A DNA stretch of 64,000 nucleotides, taken from positions 1,248,501-1,312,500 of the forward strand of contig NZ_CM001240.1 of assembly GCF_000230835.1 (NCBI RefSeq), read 5' to 3'. A model generated the notes under the pieces. It had not been told where the DNA came from. It searched no databases and was given only the letters and a program-made list of their open reading frames with translations. Shown in pieces: positions 48,584 through 57,796 of this stretch; within the stretch, counting starts at the first letter, position 1, and each line of letters begins with the position of its first letter. The DNA comes from Clostridium sp. DL-VIII. GTDB taxonomy: Bacteria > Bacillota > Clostridia > Clostridiales > Clostridiaceae. Both the position numbers and the translations under genes were made by a program.

Positions 48584-49837
48584 ATGAGTTATGAATTAAT
48601 AGTAGTAGGTGGAGGACCAGCAGGCCTTGCAGCAGCATATGAGGCATATAACAATGGAATAAAAAAGATATTAATTTTAGAAAGAGATAACGAATTAGGT
48701 GGAATCTTGAATCAATGTATCCATAATGGATTTGGACTTCATACATTTAAAGAAGAACTTACAGGACCTGAATATGCAAGCAGATTTATTGATATGGTTA
48801 AGGATACAGATATTGAGGTTAAGCTTAATACAATGGTATTAGAAATAACAAAAGATAAAAAGGTGTATGCTATAAACTCAGAAGAAGGATATATGGAACT
48901 TCAAGCAGAGGCTGTAATTCTTTCAATGGGCTGTAGGGAAAGAACAAGAGGAGCTATTAATATCCCAGGGGATAGACCAGCAGGTGTATATAGTGCAGGT
49001 GCAGCTCAAAGATACATTAATGTAGAAGGATATATGCCAGGTAAGGAAGTTCTTATCTTAGGGTCAGGAGATATAGGCCTTATAATGGCAAGAAGAATGA
49101 CACTTGAAGGTGCAAAAGTTAAAGCAGTTGTTGAATTATGTCCTTATTCTAATGGATTAAATAGAAATATAGTTCAATGCTTAAATGACTATGATATTCC
49201 ATTATATTTATCTCATACAGTAGTAGATATTGTTGGAAAAGAAAGACTTGAAAAAGTTATAATAGCTGAAGTAGATGAAAATAGAAGACCAATTAAAGGA
49301 ACTGAAAAGGAATTTGATGTAGATACTTTATTGTTATCAGTTGGATTAATTCCTGAAAATGATATATCATTTAATGCAGGAATTGAAGGTGATAGGAGAA
49401 CAAATGGTTTAATGGTCAGCGAAAGTATGGAAACTTCTGCAGATGGAATATTTGCATGTGGAAATGTAGTACATGTTCATGACTTAGTAGACTTTGTAAC
49501 AGAAGAATCAAAGCGTACTGGTATTTCAGCAGCAAGATATATTAAGAATGAACTTAAGAAAGATAAATATGTTAATATAATAAATGGTACAAATGTTAAT
49601 TACACAGTACCACAAAGACTTGATATAGATGATGTTCAGGATAAATTAACTATCTTTATGAGAGTAAATAATATATATCACAATAAAGCATTAGTAGTTA
49701 GAAGTGGTGAGGAAGTTATAGCTAAATTTAAGAGAGCTCATTTAGCACCATCAGAAATGGAAAAAGTAGTTTTAAGTAAGGTACTGCTAGATAAGATTAA
49801 AGGTGATATTACAATATCATTAGAGGACGGTGAATAA
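48584..49837 (+). CDS. NAD(P)/FAD-dependent oxidoreductase, partner subunit of G3P dehydrogenase
   Basis: A 417-aa pyridine-nucleotide disulfide oxidoreductase-like protein. It has an N-terminal FAD dinucleotide fold (VVGGGPAGLAAAYEAYNNG), NQCIHNGFGLHTFKEELTGP, and an internal NAD(P) fold (LILGSGDIGLIMARRM). GIFACGNVVHVHDLVDFVT is the C-terminal FAD-contact region. It lacks the CxxxxC redox pair of true disulfide reductases. It sits 17 bases after the GlpA-like gene and one base before the DUF1667 gene, so the three probably form one complex passing electrons to NAD(P)+ or another carrier. Confidence 0.88.
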   Translation: MSYELIVVGGGPAGLAAAYEAYNNGIKKILILERDNELGGILNQCIHNGFGLHTFKEELTGPEYASRFIDMVKDTDIEVKLNTMVLEITKDKKVYAINSEEGYMELQAEAVILSMGCRERTRGAINIPGDRPAGVYSAGAAQRYINVEGYMPGKEVLILGSGDIGLIMARRMTLEGAKVKAVVELCPYSNGLNRNIVQCLNDYDIPLYLSHTVVDIVGKERLEKVIIAEVDENRRPIKGTEKEFDVDTLLLSVGLIPENDISFNAGIEGDRRTNGLMVSESMETSADGIFACGNVVHVHDLVDFVTEESKRTGISAARYIKNELKKDKYVNIINGTNVNYTVPQRLDIDDVQDKLTIFMRVNNIYHNKALVVRSGEEVIAKFKRAHLAPSEMEKVVLSKVLLDKIKGDITISLEDGE

Positions 49838-49838
49838 A

Positions 49839-50189
49839 ATGGAAAGAGAATTAATATGTATAAGTTGTCCTAAGGGATGTCATTTAAAAGTTGATGAAGA
49901 AAGTTTAACTGTTACTGGTAATAGCTGTCCTAAGGGAGCTGAATATGGAGTAAATGAAGTTACAAATCCTGTTAGAATAGTAACTTCAACAGTTAAGGTT
50001 ACTGGCGGAGAAGCACCAGTAGTTCCAGTGAAAACCGAAAAGGCAATACCAAAAGGTCTTATTATGGAATGCATGGAGGAAATCGACAAAGTCACAATAA
50101 AAGCTCCTGTTAAAATAGGTGATATTATAATTAAAAATATATTAGAAACTGGTGTAAATATTATTGCAACAAAAAACGTAGTTTTATAA
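49839..50189 (+). CDS. DUF1667 Cys-rich protein, small subunit of G3P dehydrogenase complex
   Basis: A 116-aa protein with two N-terminal cysteine pairs, ISCPKGCHLK and NSCPKGAEYG, likely ligands for an Fe-S centre, and the family-typical TNPVRIVTSTVKV. ATG 49839 follows the previous stop by one base with GAGGACGG as RBS; a GTG nine bases upstream is less likely. DUF1667 proteins consistently accompany the two preceding gene types in anaerobes. The exact role is unknown; electron transfer is inferred. Confidence 0.85.
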   Translation: MERELICISCPKGCHLKVDEESLTVTGNSCPKGAEYGVNEVTNPVRIVTSTVKVTGGEAPVVPVKTEKAIPKGLIMECMEEIDKVTIKAPVKIGDIIIKNILETGVNIIATKNVVL

Positions 50190-50211
50190 TTAGAATTGCA
50201 CAGTAAGGATT

Positions 50212-50246
50212 AAGACTAATGCTAAAAAAGTATTAGTCTTTTCTTG
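50212..50246 (+). terminator. Terminator of the glp dehydrogenase operon
   Basis: AAGACTAATGCT (50212-50223) pairs with AGTATTAGTCTT (50229-50240) with one wobble and a five-base loop, followed by TTCTTG. Confidence 0.75.
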
Positions 50247-50420
50247 AAGTTATTAAATAAGATTCTAAGAGGTTTAGGGTAATGAAGGGTGAACCATATC
50301 ATAAACTGATGATAAATTTATTAAAAACAAATAAAATTAGATGAGATGAACGATACACCATATAAAACTATATTTAGGTGATGTAGTATGTGTAAAAGTA
50401 AAATGATTTAATAATATAGC

Positions 50421-50461
50421 TAACGCTAGCAATAAGCAATAAAAGCTTTTTGCCAGCGTTA
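50421..50461. terminator. Hairpin downstream of the nitroreductase gene
   Basis: TAACGCTAGCA pairs with TGCCAGCGTTA around an AT-rich loop, just after the minus-strand nitroreductase stop. U-run absent on that strand, so termination is uncertain. Confidence 0.4.
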
Positions 50462-50466
50462 AAATT

Positions 50467-51027
50467 TTATTTTACTATATTAACAGTTCCTTCTTTTCTA
50501 GGTGCTGCTTTAGGTTCTTCTTTACTGTTATAGCCCAAAACTGCAGTACCAAACACTGCATAATCTTCAGGAACACCTAGCTCTGTAAGTATGCTTTTAA
50601 CTTTAGGATCTTCTCCTGTAAGAGCTAATATATGAATCCAGCATGATCCAATATTAAGTGAATGAGCTGCTAAAAGCATGTTTTGAAGTGCAGTAGCACA
50701 ATCAGATTCCTTTGTAGGTAAAGTTTCATCATAAGCTGTAATTACTATTGTAGGTGCATTATAAAATGGATTAAAATTAGGATTTTCACCCATTTTTCTA
50801 TATTGTTCTATAGATGACTTTAACATAGCTTCTTTGATTGCAGAAATTAACTTTTCAATTTTTTCTTTATTTTGAACTGCTGTGAAATGCCAGCCTTGTT
50901 TACTCATAGCTGTTGGTGCAAATTGGGCAGCCTCTAAAACTGTATTTAAGTCTGCATCAGAAATTTGATCTTCTTTATAAGTTCTTATACTTCTTCTTGT
51001 TAAGATATTTTGTATTACTTCATTCAT
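50467..51027 (-). CDS. Nitroreductase family protein
   Basis: A 186-aa FMN enzyme of the nitroreductase fold. The N-terminal LTRRSIRTYKEDQISDADL carries the FMN-phosphate arginines, AAQFAPTAMSKQGWHF follows, and the middle CATALQNMLLAAHSLNIGSCWI is typical. AAGGAG precedes the ATG. It is transcribed divergently from a LysR regulator across a 290-bp gap, a common arrangement for induced nitroreductases. Natural substrate unknown. Confidence 0.9.
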   Translation of the reverse strand: MNEVIQNILTRRSIRTYKEDQISDADLNTVLEAAQFAPTAMSKQGWHFTAVQNKEKIEKLISAIKEAMLKSSIEQYRKMGENPNFNPFYNAPTIVITAYDETLPTKESDCATALQNMLLAAHSLNIGSCWIHILALTGEDPKVKSILTELGVPEDYAVFGTAVLGYNSKEEPKAAPRKEGTVNIVK

Positions 51028-51200
51028 AGTTTTTCTCCTTTCAATTTAAAAGACATTTTAATTTATATATTTACTATATGATAATAAAATATGTAAACTT
51101 CTTGCTTAATAAAAAAACATCATTATTTTTGACTAATATATAAATTAAATTTATAATTAACCTATCAAAATTTAAATGTAATTTATAAAGTAATATAATG

Positions 51201-51234
51201 ATATCAATATATGTATTGTATGTCTAATTGATAT
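51201..51234. promoter_or_regulatory. Dyad in the nitroreductase/LysR divergent region
   Basis: ATATCAAT (51201-51208) and ATTGATAT (51227-51234) form a perfect 8-bp inverted repeat with an 18-bp spacer. LysR proteins bind such dyads; the spacing is longer than the usual T-N11-A. Confidence 0.35.
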
Positions 51235-51317
51235 TTTTCATCAAATCAATAACTAAAAGTTATAAATTGTTATTGGTGTTATATAACTTAAAATATTATA
51301 AATTAAGGAGTGCATTT

Positions 51318-52211
51318 ATGAACTGGCAGCAACTAGAATATTTTAAAACTATAGCAGAAACACAGAATTTTACATCAGCAGCTAATTTACTTTCTGTAAC
51401 TCAGCCAGCCTTGAGTAAAGCTATTTCAAAATTAGAAGAAGAGTTAAATGTACCATTATTTGAAAAAAATGGCCGCAATATAAAATTAACTCGTTTTGGC
51501 AGTATGTTTTTAATACATGCTAACGCTGCAATAAATGAGATTAGTAAAGGAATTCAGGAATTACAGGATGCAATTAATCCTATGGTAGGCACAGTTTCCA
51601 TATCTTCACTGTATACTATTGGAACACATTTTATTCCTTCGATTATAAGTAATTTTTTGAAGGAAAGTCCAAATACAAAATTTGAATTTGGGATTCAATC
51701 AACTTTTAATATTTTAAAAGACCTTAAGGATGGTAAGTTTGATTTTGGTTTTTATGATGAATTTGAAGATATTAAAGGATATGAAGAAATAGAGTCAGTC
51801 CCTATAAAAAATGAGGAACTTGTTGTCATAGTACCTAAAAATCATCATCTTGCTGATAAAACAGAAGTACTACTAAAAGATTTGAAAGAAGAGACTTTTG
51901 TGTTTTTTTCAGAAGGAATCAAAGGGAAAATGTGTTCTATTTTTGAAAGTATTGGTTTCATCCCAAAAACATCCATGGAATATAATGAAAGCAGTATGGT
52001 GGTAACAGGGTTTGTTAGTGCAGGTCTTGGTATTTCTATAGTTCCTAACACCCAAAATTTAATAACTGAAGAAGTATCGGTATTAAGAATAAAAGAGCCA
52101 CATTGCTATAGAACTGTGCATATGGGATGGTTAAAGAATGGATATATGACTCCTTCAGCTAAAATATTTAAAGATTTTGTTATAGAATCTGTTTCAAAAA
52201 TTAAAATATGA
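51318..52211 (+). CDS. LysR-family transcriptional regulator
   Basis: A 297-aa regulator. The winged HTH is residues 1-60 (MNWQQLEYFKTIAETQNFTS and TQPALSKAISKLEEEL), followed by an effector-binding domain with VGTVSISSLYTIG and GFVSAGLGISIVP. ATG 51318 is 7 bases after AAGGAG; an in-frame GTG/ATT-rich extension upstream has no RBS. The divergent nitroreductase gene is the likely target. The inducer is unknown. Confidence 0.93.
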   Translation: MNWQQLEYFKTIAETQNFTSAANLLSVTQPALSKAISKLEEELNVPLFEKNGRNIKLTRFGSMFLIHANAAINEISKGIQELQDAINPMVGTVSISSLYTIGTHFIPSIISNFLKESPNTKFEFGIQSTFNILKDLKDGKFDFGFYDEFEDIKGYEEIESVPIKNEELVVIVPKNHHLADKTEVLLKDLKEETFVFFSEGIKGKMCSIFESIGFIPKTSMEYNESSMVVTGFVSAGLGISIVPNTQNLITEEVSVLRIKEPHCYRTVHMGWLKNGYMTPSAKIFKDFVIESVSKIKI

Positions 52212-52380
52212 TAGAAAAAGAGTGTAGTTTTCATAGATAAGGAATTTTGAAATTGGAATTACAGCTGTGAATAATGATTAATTTTATATACTAAAATTAG
52301 TGATATTGTGGTTTAATTAATATAAAAAATATACAAACTAAGGATAGACTTATATAAAAGTTGTAAGAAAGAGGAGAAAT

Positions 52381-53058
52381 ATGAAAGGTATAGGAGTTTT
52401 TGATATTATAGGGCCTATTATGATAGGTCCATCAAGTTCGCATACAGCAGGCGCAGCAAGACTTGGAAAAGTTGCGAGGAGTATAGCTGATGGAGAGATA
52501 GCAGAAGTGACTTTCCTCTTACATGGATCTTTTGCTCAAACCTATAAAGGTCATGGAACTGATAGAGCATTAGTTGCAGGTATATTAGGCATGGAACCAA
52601 GTGATGAAAGACTTAGAAATTCAATGGAGCTTGCAAAAGAAAAAGGTATTGAGTTTTTATTTAAAGAAGCTGATTTAGGAGATGTCCATCCTAATACAGT
52701 AAAATTTATTATGAGGACAAAGGATGATAGGCATTGTGAAGTTATGGGATCATCTATTGGCGGGGGAAGTATTCGAATTATAGAGGTAAATGGTAATGAA
52801 GTTGATTTCTCTGGAATGTATGAAACTTTAATAATAGATCATAAAGATGTTCCAGGAGTTATTAGCAGTGTAACAGGTATTCTCTATAGTGAAAATATAA
52901 ATGTAGCATTTATGAGAGTTTTTAGAAATCATAAAGGTAAAGAAGCTACAATGATTTTTGAAATGGATAATAAGGTAAACAATGAATTAATGCAAAAAAT
53001 TAAAAATATAGAATTGGTTTATAATGCAATTTCAATAAGTCCAGCGAGAAATAGTTAA
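52381..53058 (+). CDS. sdaAB: L-serine dehydratase, beta subunit
   Basis: A 225-aa subunit of the iron-sulfur L-serine ammonia-lyase that turns serine into pyruvate and ammonia. GPIMIGPSSSHTAGAARLGK is the family signature and SSIGGGSIRI follows. The C-terminal ACT domain (about 145-220, VPGVISSVTGILYSENINVA) may sense serine. GAGGAG precedes the ATG. Its stop codon lies within the left end of a family B repeat that separates it from the alpha-subunit gene. Confidence 0.95.
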   Translation: MKGIGVFDIIGPIMIGPSSSHTAGAARLGKVARSIADGEIAEVTFLLHGSFAQTYKGHGTDRALVAGILGMEPSDERLRNSMELAKEKGIEFLFKEADLGDVHPNTVKFIMRTKDDRHCEVMGSSIGGGSIRIIEVNGNEVDFSGMYETLIIDHKDVPGVISSVTGILYSENINVAFMRVFRNHKGKEATMIFEMDNKVNNELMQKIKNIELVYNAISISPARNS

Positions 53059-53151
53059 GAGTTATGAATTAAAAGTTATAAGTAAAAAAATATTATTTTT
53101 GAAAAGCTATATGCTTTTCTCCATTAACTAATAATTCATAACTAATTAAGG
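53053..53151. repeat. Family B element between sdaAB and sdaAA
   Basis: About 99 bp with inverted ends AGTTAAGAGTTATGAATTAA and TAATTCATAACTAATTAAGG, and the internal GAAAAGC-TATAT-GCTTTTC hairpin (53101-53119) seen in the copy after glpK. The left end overlaps the sdaAB stop. Confidence 0.65.
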
Positions 53152-53244
53152 CATTTTATTGTATAGAGATTATTTTAAGTAAGGCAAATTTAATAGACCA
53201 AAAGTTATAGGATTGAAAATAAAGGAAGGCGGAATAGTTATTTT

Positions 53245-54123
53245 ATGATAGCAAGAACAGGATTAGAGCTTTTAGAAATATGTGAAAAAAATAATATTTC
53301 ACTAAGTGAGTATGCGATAATGTGTGAAATGGAAGAGCAGAACTTAACTAGAGAAGAAGTAATGAATAAAATGAGACAAAATTTAAAGGTTATGGTATCA
53401 GCAGCAAACGAAGGAATGGAAAAGGAAGTTTATTCAGTTAGTGGGCTAATAGGTGGAGACGGACATAAATTATATAACTATGCAAAGAGTGGGAAAACCC
53501 TTACTGGAACTGCGACAACAATGGCAATGGCAATGGCAATTTCTTCTTCAGAAGTCAATGCTTCAATGGGGAAAATAGTAGCTTGCCCAACAGCTGGTTC
53601 ATGTGGAATTTTACCAGCAGTAATTCTATCAGCAGGTAGAGAATTAAATTTAGATGAAGAAGAAATGCTGAAAGGATTATTTGCAGCAGCAGCAATTGGA
53701 ACTATCATAGGACTAAATGCAACACTATCTGGTGCAGAAGGTGGGTGTCAGGCAGAGTGTGGTTCAGCATCTGCAATGGGAGCGGCTGCCGTTGTGGAAA
53801 TGATGGGCGGAACTCCTAAAATGAGCTTAGATGCAGCAGCTATAATAATTAAGAATGTCTTAGGGCTTGTATGTGATCCAGTGGCAGGACTTGTTGAAAT
53901 ACCTTGTGCTAAGAGAAATGCACAAGGTGCTGTAACCGCACTTTGTACAGCCGATATGGTAATGGCTGGCGTAACTTCTAAAATTCCCTTTGATGATACT
54001 GTAAGTGCAATGTACAAAGTAGGTAAATGCTTACCTCCAGCACTTAGAGAAACAGCTCTTGGCGGAGTAGCAACAACAAAAGAAGGACTAAGGCTTAAGG
54101 AGCAAGTTTTTGGAAAGCAATAA
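53245..54123 (+). CDS. sdaAA: L-serine dehydratase, alpha subunit
   Basis: A 292-aa catalytic subunit that holds the 4Fe-4S cluster. Cys ligands are in CPTAGSCGILPAV, CQAECGSASAMGA and VCDPVAGLVEIPCAKRN. AAGGAAGGCGG lies upstream of the ATG at slightly long spacing. With sdaAB it forms the two-subunit enzyme used by anaerobic Firmicutes; the oxygen-labile cluster suits a strict anaerobe. Genes in between are absent, only a family B repeat. Confidence 0.95.
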   Translation: MIARTGLELLEICEKNNISLSEYAIMCEMEEQNLTREEVMNKMRQNLKVMVSAANEGMEKEVYSVSGLIGGDGHKLYNYAKSGKTLTGTATTMAMAMAISSSEVNASMGKIVACPTAGSCGILPAVILSAGRELNLDEEEMLKGLFAAAAIGTIIGLNATLSGAEGGCQAECGSASAMGAAAVVEMMGGTPKMSLDAAAIIIKNVLGLVCDPVAGLVEIPCAKRNAQGAVTALCTADMVMAGVTSKIPFDDTVSAMYKVGKCLPPALRETALGGVATTKEGLRLKEQVFGKQ

Positions 54124-54229
54124 AAATTATAAGCTAAGACTCAAAATGTGTAATTATAAAATGTAGAGCCTGAATCATAATTTACTAACTGTGAATTGTT
54201 ATATGTTATTAATGAAGGGAAGGAATATT

Positions 54230-54916
54230 ATGAATTCATTAACAAGAGGACAAATTACTATTTTAGTAGTGGATGACGAAAAAAGTATAGTTGATTTTAT
54301 TAAAATGGGTTTAGAAGCAGAGGGGTATGATGTATACTCTGCATTTGATGGAAATGAAGCGATTGAATTAGCTCAAAAAATTAATCCACATATAGTTATA
54401 TTAGATATTATGCTGCCAGGAATGAATGGATATGAAGTGTGTTCCAGAATTAAAAAATATATTAGAGCATCAATAATTATGCTTACAGCAAGGGATGATG
54501 TTGATGATAAAGTTAGAGGTTTAGATATTGGAGCGGATGATTACATGGCAAAACCGTTTAGTTTTAAAGAACTCTTAGCGCGAATTAATGCAAGAATAAG
54601 GAATAGTTTTCCAGAATTAAATAATATTCAGCAGCTAGGTAATTTTGTGATAGATGATAGAGCACATGAAATTACATATAATGGTAAAGTATTAGATTTA
54701 CCACCAACTCAATATAATTTATTAAGATTTTTAGTTGTAAATAATGGAATGGCATTAAGTAAATCTTTAATTCTTGAGAAAGTTTGGGGATATGATTTTA
54801 ATGGTGAAGAAAATATTGTTGAGGTTTATATAAGATACTTACGAGATAAAATTGATGATAAGGAACATAGTATTATTAGAACTGTTCGTGGTGTTGGTTA
54901 TAAAGTGGTGATATAA
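54230..54916 (+). CDS. OmpR/PhoB-family response regulator
   Basis: A 228-aa regulator. The receiver domain (about 10-122) has VVDDEK, phosphoacceptor Asp in HIVILDIMLPGMNG, and MAKPFSFKEL. The winged-helix domain (about 130-228) has PPTQYNLLRFLV and IRTVRGVGYKVV. ATG 54230 follows AAGGGAAGG; a GTG 39 bases upstream lacks an RBS. It shares the TAATG stop-start overlap with the kinase gene. The 11-bp direct repeats at 56561 and 57797 are of the kind bound by this family, so they are its best candidate targets. Confidence 0.95.
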   Translation: MNSLTRGQITILVVDDEKSIVDFIKMGLEAEGYDVYSAFDGNEAIELAQKINPHIVILDIMLPGMNGYEVCSRIKKYIRASIIMLTARDDVDDKVRGLDIGADDYMAKPFSFKELLARINARIRNSFPELNNIQQLGNFVIDDRAHEITYNGKVLDLPPTQYNLLRFLVVNNGMALSKSLILEKVWGYDFNGEENIVEVYIRYLRDKIDDKEHSIIRTVRGVGYKVVI

Positions 54917-56451
54917 TGAAAAACTTAAAAAGTAAATTTAAAATAAAGAGTCTCAAATGGCAGTTGTTGTTTCGTTTTTTCGTAATATTAATAATTCTAT
55001 TGATTGCAATGGGAATTTTTCAATACATAGATATGGAGCATTACTTTTATGAAACTAAAAGACAAGTATTACAGCAAAGGTTTCATAGTCTGGATTTTAT
55101 TGATGTGGTATCTAAAGAAGATGTTGATACTATGGATGAAAAAGATGCCATGCAACTTTTAAACAATTTAGCAAGTAAAAATATGAGAACTGCATTAATT
55201 AATAAAAATGGGGAAGTGTTATTTAATAATGCAGAGGGATTAATACTAAAAGATGATAATGATGGGGATGATGATTCTAAGGATATAAAAGAAAAGAAAA
55301 AACCAGAGGTACAAGTTCCAGTATTATCAAAAGATCAATATATAGATATCTGTAATCAGTCAGGGAATTTAGAACATGTATATAAAATTGTAGAAGACAA
55401 AAATAATAATTGTCAAATGGTTGCATGGATAAAAGTTGGAAACATATCTTCTCCATCTGGATTGATACAAATAAGCACACCTATAGATGATATTAATGAA
55501 ATTTTGGCTAGACAGTTTTATACCCATGCAGGTCTTTCAATTTTGATTCTTATAATAGGTACAATACTTGGAACCACAATTTTTAATAAAACATTAAAGC
55601 CCTTATATGACATAACAGATACAGTTGAAGGAATAGGAATAACTGATTTGAATAAGAGGCTTAAAGAAGGAAATGGACAATTAGAAATAGATAGGCTGGC
55701 TAAATCCTTTAACATTATGTTTGCGAGAATAGAAGAATCTTTTGATAAGGAACAGGAAATTAAAGAAAAAATGAGACACTTTGTATCAGACGCTTCACAT
55801 GAATTAAGAACACCATTAACTTCAATTCATGGATTTGTTGAGGTTTTATTAAGAGGGGCAGCTAGAAGTAAGGAACAGTTAGATTTAGCTTTAAATAGCA
55901 TATTGATAGAAAGTGAGAGGCTCACAAAACTTGTAAATGATCTTTTGATTTTAACTAGATTAGATGGGAAGCCAGTTGTAGAAACTAAAAAAGAAGATAT
56001 TAACGAATTAGTGCAGGAAGTTGAACCTCAGCTTAAAATACTTTGTAAGAATAGGTCATTGCAGCTTAAACTTAAGGATAATATACAGGCAATTATAAAC
56101 AAGGATCAAATGAAGCAGGTTATATTTAATTTAACTCAAAATGCTGTACTTCATACAGATAATGATAATGGAATTATAACCATAGCGACAGATTTCGAAA
56201 GTATAAATGGTGAAAACTTTGCAGTCATAAAAGTAACAGATAATGGAACTGGAATATCTGAAAAAGATATTACTAAGATATATGACAGATTCTTTAGAAG
56301 TGAAAGTCATAGATCAAGAGAGCAGGGAGGATATGGCTTAGGACTTTCAATAGTTAAAGCCATAGTAGATAGTAATAGAGGAAAAATTGAAGTTAAAAGT
56401 AAGATAAATGTTGGTACAACATTTACGGTATACATGAGAATAAAAGATTAA
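54916..56451 (+). CDS. Sensor histidine kinase (HisKA type)
   Basis: A 511-aa membrane kinase. TM1 is about 18-40, an extracellular loop of about 155 residues contains an acidic DDNDGDDDSKD stretch, TM2 is about 205-224, then HAMP. The HisKA motif FVSDASHELRTPLTSIHGFV carries the phosphoacceptor His, followed by HATPase boxes NLTQNAVLHTD, DNGTGIS and GGYGLGLSIVKAI. The acidic loop could bind cations, a guess. It overlaps the response regulator gene by one base and heads toward the apbE gene. Confidence 0.94.
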   Translation: MKNLKSKFKIKSLKWQLLFRFFVILIILLIAMGIFQYIDMEHYFYETKRQVLQQRFHSLDFIDVVSKEDVDTMDEKDAMQLLNNLASKNMRTALINKNGEVLFNNAEGLILKDDNDGDDDSKDIKEKKKPEVQVPVLSKDQYIDICNQSGNLEHVYKIVEDKNNNCQMVAWIKVGNISSPSGLIQISTPIDDINEILARQFYTHAGLSILILIIGTILGTTIFNKTLKPLYDITDTVEGIGITDLNKRLKEGNGQLEIDRLAKSFNIMFARIEESFDKEQEIKEKMRHFVSDASHELRTPLTSIHGFVEVLLRGAARSKEQLDLALNSILIESERLTKLVNDLLILTRLDGKPVVETKKEDINELVQEVEPQLKILCKNRSLQLKLKDNIQAIINKDQMKQVIFNLTQNAVLHTDNDNGIITIATDFESINGENFAVIKVTDNGTGISEKDITKIYDRFFRSESHRSREQGGYGLGLSIVKAIVDSNRGKIEVKSKINVGTTFTVYMRIKD

Positions 56452-56560
56452 TGAATTGAAAGTTTAATTAACATTAAAATTACAGATAATATTAAGGATA
56501 TTTTTTGTGGAGACTGCATAGTAGTCAAAACAATATAGTATCCTTTATTTAATTAGTAAT

Positions 56561-56615
56561 TCTCAGTAAATTCTAAGCTTATGCTAAGAATAAACTAAGG
56601 CCTAAGTGTTATGAT
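56561..56615 (+). promoter_or_regulatory. Four 11-bp direct repeats and -10 upstream of apbE
   Basis: TCTCAG (56561), TCTAAG (56572), GCTAAG (56583) and ACTAAG (56594) repeat at exactly 11 bp. TATGAT (56610-56615) follows 16 bp from the start of the last repeat. No separate -35 is seen; the repeats occupy its place, as in activator-dependent promoters. The same layout recurs at 57797. Confidence 0.7.
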
Positions 56616-56649
56616 TTGGTTATTATAAAATTAATAGTGTGTTTGGTAG

Positions 56650-57702
56650 GTGAGTATTATAAATATTTTATTAGCAATATGTGCAATAGTTATTATTTTT
56701 CTTTTAATTAGTAAGTTTATTAATAAATATAATAGGAGTAAGGAAATGCGTGAATCGGCTAGAAGCGGTTATGTTCTTGGAACGTTAATTAATTTGAGAG
56801 CATATGGAAATGCGCCGGAAGCTGCAATTGATGAAGCCTTTGAAAAGTTAAATGATATTGATGATAAAATGTCCGCATTTAAAGAAAATAGTGAAATATC
56901 AAAAATAAATTTTGGTTCTGGAACAAATGCTGAGACTGTAAGCGGTGATACATATTTCGTGGTTAAAAAATCTATAGAGTACAGTAAAATTTTAGAAGGA
57001 ACCTTTGATCCTACAATAAGACCTTTAGTGAAATTGTGGGGGATAGGTACAAAGGAGGAAAGAATTCCACAAAGGTCTGAAATAGACAAGGTATTAAAGC
57101 TTGTAAATTATAATGATGTTATTTTGGAGGAAAGTAACTCTTCAATAAAGTTAAGACAAGAGAAGCAGGCCTTAGATGTTGGAGGTATAGCAAAAGGTTT
57201 TGCTGCTGACAAAGTTAGGGATATTTTTATAAAGAATAATATTAAAAGTGCATTAATTGATTTAGGTGGAAATATTTTTGCATTAGGTAATAAGCAGGAT
57301 AATACATCTTGGAAGGTTGGAATTCAAAATCCTTTTAAACCTAGAGGGGAATTCATAGGTATTCTAAGTGTTAAGGATAAGTCAATTGTTACTTCAGGAA
57401 ATTATGAAAGATATTTTGTAGAAGGTGGAAAAAGGTTTCATCATATAATGGATCCTAGAACAGGATATCCATCAGAAAGTGAAATTATAAGTGCAACGAT
57501 TATATCAGATAATTCAATAGATGGCGATGGGTTATCAACAGGAATCTATATTCTTGGAGTAGAAAAGTCCTTAAGGATTATAGAGTCAATTGAGGGTGTT
57601 GAAGCAATATTAGTTACAGAAGATAAAAAGGTATATACCACATCAAGCATTAATGAAATTTTTATAGTAACAGATGAAGAATTTACCTCAGAAAATAAAT
57701 AA
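56650..57702 (+). CDS. apbE: FAD:protein FMN transferase, ApbE family
   Basis: A 350-aa enzyme that transfers FMN from FAD to a Thr of target flavoproteins outside the membrane. An N-terminal hydrophobic helix (about 4-22) would anchor it. LDVGGIAKGFAADKV, ALIDLGGNIFALG and HHIMDPRTGYPSESE are the FAD/Mg-binding signatures. The start is GTG 56650 (keeps the membrane helix, weak RBS); ATG 56746 has a much better AGGAG but would remove it. The likely substrate is the FMN-binding polyferredoxin encoded next. A terminator follows. Confidence 0.9.
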   Translation: MSIINILLAICAIVIIFLLISKFINKYNRSKEMRESARSGYVLGTLINLRAYGNAPEAAIDEAFEKLNDIDDKMSAFKENSEISKINFGSGTNAETVSGDTYFVVKKSIEYSKILEGTFDPTIRPLVKLWGIGTKEERIPQRSEIDKVLKLVNYNDVILEESNSSIKLRQEKQALDVGGIAKGFAADKVRDIFIKNNIKSALIDLGGNIFALGNKQDNTSWKVGIQNPFKPRGEFIGILSVKDKSIVTSGNYERYFVEGGKRFHHIMDPRTGYPSESEIISATIISDNSIDGDGLSTGIYILGVEKSLRIIESIEGVEAILVTEDKKVYTTSSINEIFIVTDEEFTSENK

Positions 57703-57715
57703 GATACAATAGCGG

Positions 57716-57752
57716 AATAATAGGCAATCATAAGACTGTCTATTATTTTTTG
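57716..57752 (+). terminator. Terminator after apbE
   Basis: AATAATAGGCA (57716-57726) pairs with TGTCTATTATT (57737-57747) with one wobble, followed by a T-run to 57752. Confidence 0.8.
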
Positions 57753-57796
57753 GTTTTATAAGTGTAATTCTCTATTAATTTCACATTTTTAGCTAT

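Noticed and set aside
56572..56599. CRISPR-like spaced repeats
   Set aside because: The repeats are six bases at 11-bp period in promoters, not 25-40 bp repeats with unique spacers; no cas genes.
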